Source of the DNA: AP-15 sp963814805 | Lineage (GTDB): Bacteria > Pseudomonadota > Alphaproteobacteria > ATCC43930 > CGMCC-115725 | Assembly: GCA_963814805.1 (NCBI GenBank) | Contig: CAWFER010000006.1 | Location: forward strand, 310,001 to 374,000 | Length of the DNA stretch: 64,000 nt | Reading direction: 5' to 3' | Shown here: positions 57,506 through 64,000 of the stretch, in pieces | Position numbering within the stretch: position 1 is the stretch's first letter | Layout: each line of letters starts with the position of its first letter | Made by a program: the position numbers and the translations under genes | The notes under the pieces: generated by a model | Told to the model about the DNA's origin: nothing | Seen by the model: only the letters and a program-made list of their open reading frames with translations | The model's database searches: none

Positions 57506-59152
57506 ATGGCGGAACTGGCAGGCTACCAGATCCTGGCGAAATGCCTGAAGGCGCAGGGCGTCAAGGATCTGTTCTACATCATGGGCGGGCCGATGCTCGA
57601 TGCCGAGAGCACATGCATCAAGGAGGGCATCCGCGCGATCGACACCCGCCACGAGCAGGGCGCGGCCTATATGGCGCAGGCCTATTCGCGGGTGACCCAG
57701 GGGCCGGGCGTGTGCATGGCGGCGAGCGGCCCCGCCACCCTCAATTTCGGCACCGGCCTCGCCAATGCGCTGATTGATTGCTGCCCGGTCGTCGCCATCG
57801 GCGGGTCGAGCCCGATCAGCCAGTTCGGCCGCCAGGTGTTCCAGGAGATCGACCAGGTCGCGGCGTTGAAGACCTGCGTCAAGTATGCCGACCGGGTCCA
57901 CAACCTGAAGCGCATCCCGCAGCAGGTGAACTTTGCCTTCCAGAAGGCGCTGAACGGCAAGCCGGGCCCGGCTTATCTCGACATGCCGGGCGACGTGCTC
58001 TACGCCAAGACCGACGAGGCCGAGGTTGATTGGAGCTATCTCGGCCGCCCGATCGTCGAGGCGCGCCCCTATGCCGAGCCCAAGGCGATCAACGCCCTGG
58101 TCGATGCGATCAACAAATCGAAGCAGCCGATCATCTGCTCCGGCGGCGGCGTCTTGTGGTCGAAGGCATGGAACGAGATGCGCACCTTTGTCGAAAAGGC
58201 CGGGATTCCGTTTTTCACGACCCCGCAAGGCCGGGGCGTCGTTCCCGACGACCACCCTTATTCCTATCTGACGATGCGCTCGAACGCGTTCCGTGACGCC
58301 GATCTGATCATCGTTCTCGGGACCCGGATGAACTATGTGATCGCCCACGCAGCACCACCGCGCTTCAACAAGGACGCCAAGATCGCCCGCATCGAGATCG
58401 ACTCCGAGGAACTCGGCATGTCGGCGCGCAATGTCGACATCCCGATCGTCGGCGACTGCCGATCGGTGCTGACGCAACTGATCGACGCGATCGACGGCAA
58501 GACCGCCGAGCGTTTCGCCCCCTGGCGCCGCAAATTGCAGGAAGGCGAGGCGCAGAAGCGCACCGGCCCCGGCGGCAACTACCCGACCGACGGCGACATC
58601 CATCCGCTGCGACTGTGCGAAGAAGTCAAAAACTTTATGAAACGCGACGCGATCTTCGTCGTCGACGGGCAGGAGATCCTGAATTTCGGCCGCCAGTCGA
58701 TCCCGACCTATACGCCGGGCCATCGGCTCAATTCGGGGCCGTTCGGCACCATGGGGGTGGGCTTACCGTTTGCCGTCGGCGCCAAGGCGGCCAAGCCCGA
58801 CATGCAGGTGATCTGCCTGCACGGCGATGGCTCGTTCGGGCAGAACGCGATGGAGCTCGATACCGCGGTGCGGCACAAATTGCCGCTCCTGTGCATCGTC
58901 AGCCTGAACGGCGGCTGGACCGCCGACCCCGAGAGGAACAAGCCCGGTCGCGATCTCGGCTACACCCGCTACGACATCATGGCGCAAGGGCTCGGCTGCC
59001 ATGGTGAATATGTCGAGCAGCCCGAGGAGATCCGCCCGGCCCTGGAGCGCGCCCAGAAAAAGGTCGATGAGGGCATGGTAGCGCTGGTCAACGTCAAGAC
59101 CGACTACCGCGCCCGCGCCACCACGGTCCGCTTCTCCAACTACATGACCTGA
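57506..59152 (+). CDS. ThDP-dependent enzyme (acetolactate synthase / 2-hydroxyacyl-CoA lyase type)
   Basis: This intact 548-residue thiamine-diphosphate enzyme starts at ATG 57506 with a GAGGAGG site 7 bases upstream. The N-terminal Pyr domain carries the catalytic Glu in DTRHEQGAAYMAQAYSR. The middle domain has CSGGGVLWSKAW and DADLIIVLGTRMNYVI. The C-terminal PP domain has VICLHGDGSFGQNAMELDTA and LCIVSLNGGWTADPERNKPG, the Mg-ThDP motif (GDG...NGG). Similarity extends to oxalyl-CoA decarboxylases and 2-hydroxyacyl-CoA lyases as well as acetolactate synthases, and I cannot choose among them. No CoA-transferase partner is adjacent. Confidence 0.82.
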   Translation: MAELAGYQILAKCLKAQGVKDLFYIMGGPMLDAESTCIKEGIRAIDTRHEQGAAYMAQAYSRVTQGPGVCMAASGPATLNFGTGLANALIDCCPVVAIGGSSPISQFGRQVFQEIDQVAALKTCVKYADRVHNLKRIPQQVNFAFQKALNGKPGPAYLDMPGDVLYAKTDEAEVDWSYLGRPIVEARPYAEPKAINALVDAINKSKQPIICSGGGVLWSKAWNEMRTFVEKAGIPFFTTPQGRGVVPDDHPYSYLTMRSNAFRDADLIIVLGTRMNYVIAHAAPPRFNKDAKIARIEIDSEELGMSARNVDIPIVGDCRSVLTQLIDAIDGKTAERFAPWRRKLQEGEAQKRTGPGGNYPTDGDIHPLRLCEEVKNFMKRDAIFVVDGQEILNFGRQSIPTYTPGHRLNSGPFGTMGVGLPFAVGAKAAKPDMQVICLHGDGSFGQNAMELDTAVRHKLPLLCIVSLNGGWTADPERNKPGRDLGYTRYDIMAQGLGCHGEYVEQPEEIRPALERAQKKVDEGMVALVNVKTDYRARATTVRFSNYMT

Positions 59153-59196
59153 GCCAGGGGCCAGCGCGAGGAGGGGCGCCTGCAGGCGCCCCTCTG

Positions 59197-60389
59197 TCAG
59201 TTGTAGCTGTTCGACGAGGCGCGGGCGAATTTGGGCAGCACGGAATCGCGGTAAAACTGGATCACCTTCTTCTGGTCCTGCTGGCCCGAATGGATGTTGA
59301 CGATGGTCACGCCGCTGTCGAACAGCGCTTTGATCGCAGCGATGTGGATTTTCGGGTCGGCGCCGACCGGCCAGTCGGCGATGATCTGCTGGAGCGGGAT
59401 CTCGCTGTCGGCCTGTCGCTCGATCGAGGCCGGGTCCGGGTTGTTGTAGTATTTCTTGAACCCCTTGGGCAGGAAGCGCCACAGCTCGGCCGCACGCTCA
59501 GCCTCGTGCCGGTCGCCGACCACGACGAATTGCTCGACCAGAACCGGCATGTCGGCCGGGTGTTTCCCGGCGTTTTTGGCGCCTCCCTCCCATTCCGATT
59601 TGAATTTCTTCCAGGTCAAGGGGTCGGTGATCAGCCCATCGCCGTGCTGCCCGGCAAGCCGCATCGATTTTTTCCGTTGGCGGCGGTCAAGAGCGGGATC
59701 GATCGCGGCGGCGGATCGTAGAGCTTGGCGTTGACCGTGTAGTATTTGCCGCGATGGGCGATCGGCTGCCCGGTCCACAGCGCGCGAATGACGCCGATGG
59801 CCTCGACGAGGCGCTCCCACCGCTCCGGCCATTTCGGCCAGACGCCGGTCGCGGCCTCCTCGTTCAACGCTTCGCCCGAGCCGACGCCGAGAAAGATCCG
59901 GCCCGGATAGAGCTGGCTCAGCGACGAGAACGCCTCAGCCACGACGGCGGGGTTGTAGCGCAGGATCGGACAGGTGACCGTCGTGCCCATCCAGGAGGAT
60001 TGCACCCGGCCGCCGAGCGCGGCGAGCGTGACCCAGGCCTCTCCGGCGTGCCGCTCATTGGCCTGCCAAGGCTGGAAATGGTCGCTCGTCGCCAGCGCGC
60101 CAAAGCCGGCTTGCGAAGCCGCCGCGCCGATCTCGATCAGCTGCGGGATGGTGAATTGCTCATGCGCCAGCATGTAGCCGATCAGCTTTTGCCGTCGCAG
60201 GTCAGCCTGCCGTTGCGGCGCTTGCGCAGCGCGGGTCGCCTCCGGCTGGTTTGCGGCGCCGGCCGGCTGCGCCCCAGCCGAAGAAGACGTGGCGGCAGCC
60301 AGCGCAATCAAGCCCGGAGTTGCGCGCAATAAATGCCGGCGGCTGGTGAAGCCGACACCGCCGTTAATTGACCTAGTACCGAGGTTCAT
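59197..60389 (-). CDS. Tat-exported LLM-class (F420-type) oxidoreductase (one frameshift)
   Basis: This luciferase-like monooxygenase-fold enzyme starts at ATG 60389. A twin-arginine signal (FTSRRHLLRATPGLIALAAA, cut near AGAQ) directs export of the folded protein with cofactor. The core shows KLIGYMLAHEQFTIPQLIEI, ATSDHFQPWQANERHAGEAW and FLGVGSGEALNEE, as in F420-dependent dehydrogenases of the FGD2/hydroxymycolate type. A frame break near 59650-59700 falls between PPPRSIPLLTAANGKN and MRLAGQHGDGLITDPLTWKK. The C-terminus PKFARASSNSYN is in frame to 59197. Whether the cofactor is F420 or FMN is not settled by sequence. Confidence 0.82.
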
Positions 60390-60543
60390 TTCACTCTCCG
60401 GATGGGCGCCCGGAGCACGCGCCGTGCTCGACAGCCGCGAGGAGGGATATTCCTTCGCCAGCCAAACGCGGGGTCTTGAAGTCCGGTTCCGTCGCCGTCC
60501 GAGGCGCCGGCGGATTTACCGGCGAGGGCGCTCGCCCGATCGT

Positions 60544-61044
60544 TTACCGTCCGGTTGGGTCGGGAAGGCTGCGCCAGCGCTCCCTGGCGGCGTCGTCGGC
60601 GGCGCGGGCTTCGACCCAGCGCTCGCCTTGCGGGGTCTCCTCGCTCTTCCAAAAAGGGGCGTCGGTCTTCAGCCAGTCGATCAGGAAATTGCAGGCGGCG
60701 AGTGCGGCCTCGCGGTGCGGCGAGGCGGTGGCGACCAGCACGATGCGGTCGCCAGGTTCGAGCCGACCGTAGCGATGGATGATCAACGAGGCGTCGAGCG
60801 GCCAGCGACGGTGCGCCTCGAGCTCGATCTCGGCGAGCTTTTTCTCGGTCATGCCGGGGTAGTGTTCGAGGGTCAGGGCCGAGACCCGGCCGTCGCCGCG
60901 CTCCCCACCACCCGCTCCGCCGATCAGCGGCATATCGCGCACCAGCCCGATAAAGCTGGCGATGCCGCCGACCCGGTGATTGCCGGCGGCGAGCCGATCG
61001 AGCTCGAGGCCGGTGTCGAAATCCTCGCGCTGCACCCGGATCAT
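60544..61044 (-). CDS. moaE: Molybdopterin synthase catalytic subunit MoaE
   Basis: This intact 166-residue large subunit of molybdopterin synthase converts cyclic pyranopterin to molybdopterin with sulfur from MoaD. IASFIGLVRDMPL, LTLEHYPGMTEKKLAEIELE, IIHRYGRLEPGDRIVLVATA and WKSEETPQGERWVEARAADD contain the conserved Arg/His/Lys residues. It starts at ATG 61044, 4 bases after the moaD stop, in one operon. Confidence 0.95.
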   Translation of the reverse strand: MIRVQREDFDTGLELDRLAAGNHRVGGIASFIGLVRDMPLIGGAGGGERGDGRVSALTLEHYPGMTEKKLAEIELEAHRRWPLDASLIIHRYGRLEPGDRIVLVATASPHREAALAACNFLIDWLKTDAPFWKSEETPQGERWVEARAADDAARERWRSLPDPTGR

Positions 61045-61048
61045 CGTC

Positions 61049-61300
61049 TCATCCTCCGGTGACCGGCGGGAAGATCGCCACTTCGTCGCGATCGCGCACC
61101 GGGTGATCGAGGCCGACATAGTCCTGATTGACGGCGACGCGGACGATGGCGAGGTTCCGCAAGGCCTCGGCATGGCCGCCGCCGCGCCCGCGCAGCCAGT
61201 CGAGCAATCCGGCGACGTCGCGCACCTCGGGCGGCAAGGCCACCTCCTCCTCGGCAACGCCGATGCGCGCGCGCAGCCAGGCGAAATACAAGAGCTTCAC
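61049..61300 (-). CDS. moaD: Molybdopterin synthase sulfur carrier MoaD
   Basis: This intact 83-residue ubiquitin-like sulfur carrier starts at GTG 61300 (KLLYFAWLRARIGVAEEEVA) and ends in the essential Gly-Gly (AIFPPVTGG). The GTG overlaps the moeA stop (GTGA at 61297-61300). In many alphaproteobacteria moaD follows pgsA; here moeA and mobB lie between. Confidence 0.95.
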   Translation of the reverse strand: MKLLYFAWLRARIGVAEEEVALPPEVRDVAGLLDWLRGRGGGHAEALRNLAIVRVAVNQDYVGLDHPVRDRDEVAIFPPVTGG

Positions 61301-62554
61301 CCGGTCACCTCGGCAAAGGGCAGGAAATCGACGATAGCGCCGGCGGCAAGGTCGCTGACCGCCTCGCCGATGATGACGAGGCCATCCGAATGCACGATCG
61401 AGGACAGGATGCCGGCCCCGTCGCGGGCGTATTTTATGGCCGCCACCCGGTCGCCGTCGCGCTCGAGCCGTGCGCGCAGATATTCGCGGCGCCCAGGCTT
61501 TTTGCGGTAGGCAAAGCCGGCATGCACCGGAAACACCCGCGGTGGCGAGGCCGCGGCGCCGGCGAGCTTGAGGATCAGCGGCCGAGCGAGGACGGCAAAG
61601 GTCACGACCGCCGCGACCGGGTTGCCGGGGAGCCCGATCAGCGGCACGCCGCACCGACCCGGCCGAGCGCCACCGGCCGCCCGGGCTTGATCGCCAGTCG
61701 CCAGAAATGGAGCGCGCCGAGGCGCTCGATAGCGCCCTTGACGTGATCCTCCTCGCCGGTCGACACCCCGCCCGAGGTCACGATCAGATCGTGCTCGGTG
61801 CTGGCGACGGCCAACGCGTCGGCGAGCGCCGCCTCGCGGTCGGGGAGGATGCCGAGATCGGTGACGACGCAACCGAGGCCTTCGAGCAATGCCCGCAGCA
61901 TGAAGCGGTTGGCGTCATAGATCGCCCCCGGCGGCAATGCCGCGCCCGGCTCGCGCACCTCGTCGCCGGTCGACAGCAGGGCCACCCGCAACCGGCGGAA
62001 CACCGGCAACCAGGTCGTTGCCAAGCGCCGCGGCGAGGCCGAGATCGGCCGGCCCGAGGCGCCGCCCGGCGGCCAGCGCCAGCGCGCCCCGGGCGAAGTC
62101 CTCGCCGGCGGCTCGGCGGTTGGCGCCCTTGCGAATGCCCGGCTTCAGCCGCACCCGACCGTCGGCGGCGACGCAATCTTCCTGCATCAGCACGGTGTCG
62201 GCGCCCTCGGGCATCGGCGCGCCGGTAAAGATGCGGATCGCCTCGCCGCGGCGCAGCGCACGGTCGAGCGGGTGGCCGGCCGCCGCCCGGCCGCCGACCG
62301 GCAGCTCGGTTTCGCGATCGGGCAACAAATCGGCATGGGCCACGGCATAGCCGTCGACCGCGCTGTTGGCGTGCGGCGGCAGGTCCATGCCGGCGACGAG
62401 ATCGCGCGCCAGGATCCGGCCGCAGGCGTCGCCGCAGCCGGACGGTCTCCGCATCGACCACCGCCACGATGCGCGCCTCGATCCGGGCGAGCGCCTCGTC
62501 GACGCTCAGCAGCGCGCCGCCAAAGGCAAAGCAATCGTCGCTCAGCTGGGCCAT
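61297..62554 (-). CDS. moeA: Molybdopterin molybdenumtransferase MoeA (frameshifted)
   Basis: This enzyme inserts molybdate into adenylated molybdopterin. It starts MAQLSDDCFAFGGALLSVDE at ATG 62554 and spans about 419 codons, normal for MoeA. MDLPPHANSAVDGYAV, IRIFTGAPMPEGADTVLMQE, VALLSTGDEVREPG, VTSGGVSTGEEDHVK and LIGLPGNPVAAVVTFAVLAR are the conserved blocks, distributed over four frames with breaks near 62450, 62020 and 61660. The C-terminal domain IV (IGEAVSDLAAGAIVDFLPF) is complete. Confidence 0.92.
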
Positions 62555-63053
62555 CGCCCCTGCCCATCGTAGCGCAGGATGAACTCGGCGATCGCCGCGG
62601 CATCGGCGAGCGGCAGCCAGGGCAGAGCCAGCCCGGGCAGCTCCTGATCGGAGGCGACCGCCGACGACATAGCGGATCGTCCGGGTGCAATGGCGGTTTG
62701 CCGAGCGCGGGTCGGTAGATTTCGAGCTTCGGGTGCGGGTGACGCTTGAACCCCTCGACCAGCAGCAGATCGACCGGGGTGATCCGCGCCGCCAGCTCAT
62801 CGAGCCCGGGTTCCGGGTCGCCGCGCAGCTCATGCATCAACGCCCAGCGGCGTTCCGAGACGACCATGACTTCGCTCGCCCCGGCCTGGCGATGACGCCA
62901 GGAATCCTTGCCCGGCTGATCGACGTCGAAGGCGTGATGGGCATGCTTGATGGTCGACACGGTTATGCCGCGGGCGACGAATTCGGGGATCAGTGCCGTC
63001 ATCAGGGTGGTCTTGCCGCTGCCGCTCCAGCCGGCGAGGCCAAAGATGCGCAT
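62542..63053 (-). CDS. mobB: Molybdopterin-guanine dinucleotide adaptor MobB (one frameshift)
   Basis: This GTP-binding accessory factor in MGD cofactor synthesis starts at ATG 63053 (MRIFGLAGWSGSGKTTLMTA, P-loop at about residues 8-16). STIKHAHHAFDVDQPGKDSW, RHRQAGASEVMVVSERRWAL and VDLLLVEGFKRHPHPKLEIY are typical. A frame break near 62665 precedes the C-terminal AIAEFILRYDGQGRWPS, ending at 62542. It overlaps the moeA start by 13 bases. Its presence implies bis-MGD enzymes such as formate dehydrogenase or DMSO-reductase types in this organism. Confidence 0.9.
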
Positions 63054-63110
63054 CGCCGCGTGTCGCTGCGAGTTCACTTGGGGGCTGGAGCCAGGCGCTG
63101 CAATGCGCGC

Positions 63111-63753
63111 CTAGGCCGGCTTGCGGGATTTGGCGCGGCCGATCGCATCGGCGCGCGGCGGACGGGTGATGTGCGGCAGCCCGGCGCGCAAATAGTCGTA
63201 GCCGGTCACCAGGGTCAAGACCGCGGCAATCCACAGCAAGCCCTCGCCGATCGCCTTGACCGGCAAAACGGCAGGCCCGGCGTCGCCGACGATCAGAAAC
63301 CCGATCGCCACCATCTGGATCAAGGTTTTCCACTTGGCCAGCCGCGACACCGGCACGCCGACGCGCAGCCCGGCTAGATATTCGCGCAGCCCCGACACCA
63401 GGATTTCGCGGCACAGAATGACCAGCGCCGGAAACACCGCCGCCGCCGACAGCCGGCCAAACGTCGTCAGCATGAACAAGGTCGCCGAAACCAGCAGCTT
63501 GTCGGCGATCGGATCGAGAAAGCGGCCGATCTCCGACTGCTGCTGCCAGCGCCGCGCCATGTGGCCGTCGAGCCAGTCGGTCACGCCCGCCGCCGAGAAC
63601 AGCGCGCAGGCGAACCAGCGCGCGTAATCGCCCGGACACATAAAACGTCGCGATCACCACCGGGATCGCCAGGATGCGCGACAGGGTCAGAAGGTTCGGC
63701 AGGCTGGTCAGCAGCACGCGCGGCTCCCGGCGGCCGGGGGGATCAGGCGCCAT
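63111..63753 (-). CDS. pgsA: CDP-diacylglycerol-glycerol-3-phosphate 3-phosphatidyltransferase (one frameshift)
   Basis: This integral membrane enzyme makes phosphatidylglycerol phosphate. The N-terminal SLPNLLTLSRILAIPVVIAT is the first helix. The CDP-alcohol phosphotransferase motif is DWLDGHMARRWQQQSEIGRF-LDPIADKLL (Asp-Gly...Ala-Arg...Gly...Asp...Asp). LVILCREILVSGLREYLAGL follows, as in PgsA. A frame break lies near 63640 after YVSGRLRALVR. ATG 63753 is 1 base after the uvrC stop; ATG 63762 is an alternative that overlaps uvrC. The order uvrC-pgsA is usual for the class. Confidence 0.93.
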
Positions 63754-63754
63754 C

Positions 63755-64000
63755 TTACTCATCGGCATGAAAATGATCATAAATCTTTTTTGCGACGGTT
63801 TTGCTGATGCCGGCGACGCGTTCGAGCTCGCCGAGCCCGGCGCGGGCGACCGTGCGCGCCGAGCCGAAATGATGCAGCAACGCCTGCTTGCGCCGGGCGC
63901 CGATCCCGGCGATCTCGTCGAGCGGCGAATGCCCGATCGCCTTCGCTCGCCGGGCGCGGTGGGCGCCGATGGCGAACCGGTGCGCCTCGTCGCGCAGCCG
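63755..64000 (-). CDS. uvrC: Excinuclease ABC subunit C, C-terminal part
   Basis: The last 81 codons of UvrC enter from the right edge. RLRDEAHRFAIGAHRARRAK is the conserved end of the RNase-H-like nuclease domain. SPLDEIAGIGARRKQALLHH and LGELERVAGISKTVAKKIYD form the two helix-hairpin-helix motifs that bind DNA. The stop is TAA 63757-63755. The remainder is outside the window. Confidence 0.96.
   Translation of the reverse strand, partial: RLRDEAHRFAIGAHRARRAKAIGHSPLDEIAGIGARRKQALLHHFGSARTVARAGLGELERVAGISKTVAKKIYDHFHADE

Noticed and set aside
57401..58723. A 440-codon antisense frame over the ThDP enzyme
   Set aside because: The plus-strand product is a clear full-length ThDP enzyme, and the antisense product has shadow-type composition.

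Overview
The window is a GC-rich, densely coded bacterial chromosome segment, most likely from an alphaproteobacterium of Rhodospirillales type. The grounds are family knowledge and gene order: a CIRCE-controlled groES-groEL pair, the order argH - small lipoprotein - lysA - TIGR02302 membrane protein, accD-folC, uvrC-pgsA-moaD-moaE, a PII protein with two ammonium transporters, and many ATGA or GTGA stop/start overlaps. About half of the protein genes are complete in extent but broken by single-base shifts. They include groEL, argH, lysA, gluQRS, pgsA and a uvrD-type helicase. This pattern points to uncorrected sequencing indels rather than decay, so I annotate these genes over their full span and mark the breaks.

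Layout. 0-7.5 kb: MOSC protein (partial), small membrane protein, a short inverted-repeat element, UvrD-type helicase, CinA-C protein, groEL/groES with terminator and CIRCE, and an alpha/beta hydrolase. 7.5-17.2 kb: TIGR02302 protein, lysA, lipoprotein and argH on the minus strand, a divergent TlpA-like thioredoxin, an esterase, gluQRS, and three unrecognised genes of which one resembles a phage structural protein. 17.4-24.1 kb: three similar DHA2-type drug transporters, the last in a marR-emrA-emrB operon. 25-27.7 kb: accD, folC, tusA. 27.8-33 kb: a surface-glycan cluster (polytopic membrane protein, GtrA, GT2, two sugar epimerases). 33-40.5 kb: iron alcohol dehydrogenase, Rieske protein, RAM-domain protein, DEAD-box helicase, infA, cold shock protein, parE, DUF6961-like protein, msrB. 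40.5-47 kb: PII, two amtB genes (the upstream one with a sigma-54 promoter), a PP2C/protein kinase fusion and a nitroreductase. 47-52.4 kb: a glutaredoxin-DinB protein with an in-frame UGA, pyrD, a DinG-like helicase, a TerB-like protein.

52.7-57.2 kb is a mobile island. Two inverted 1037-bp IS1595-family copies flank and interrupt a PEP-CTERM protein gene. Next comes an internally deleted IS5-type element lying between a resolvase remnant and the 5' stump of an MmeI-like restriction-modification gene. 57.5-64 kb: a ThDP enzyme, a Tat-exported LLM/F420-type oxidoreductase, a molybdopterin cluster (moaE, moaD, moeA, mobB), pgsA and the end of uvrC.

The observation most worth following is at 47169-47927. 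A glutaredoxin-DinB fusion has TGA exactly where the first catalytic cysteine of its CxxC motif belongs. The frame is open on both sides, there is a good ribosome binding site, and an 8-bp hairpin with a GUG loop follows 37 nt downstream. This is what a selenocysteine-containing glutaredoxin would look like. No selenocysteine machinery lies in the window, so this is a candidate and not a conclusion.
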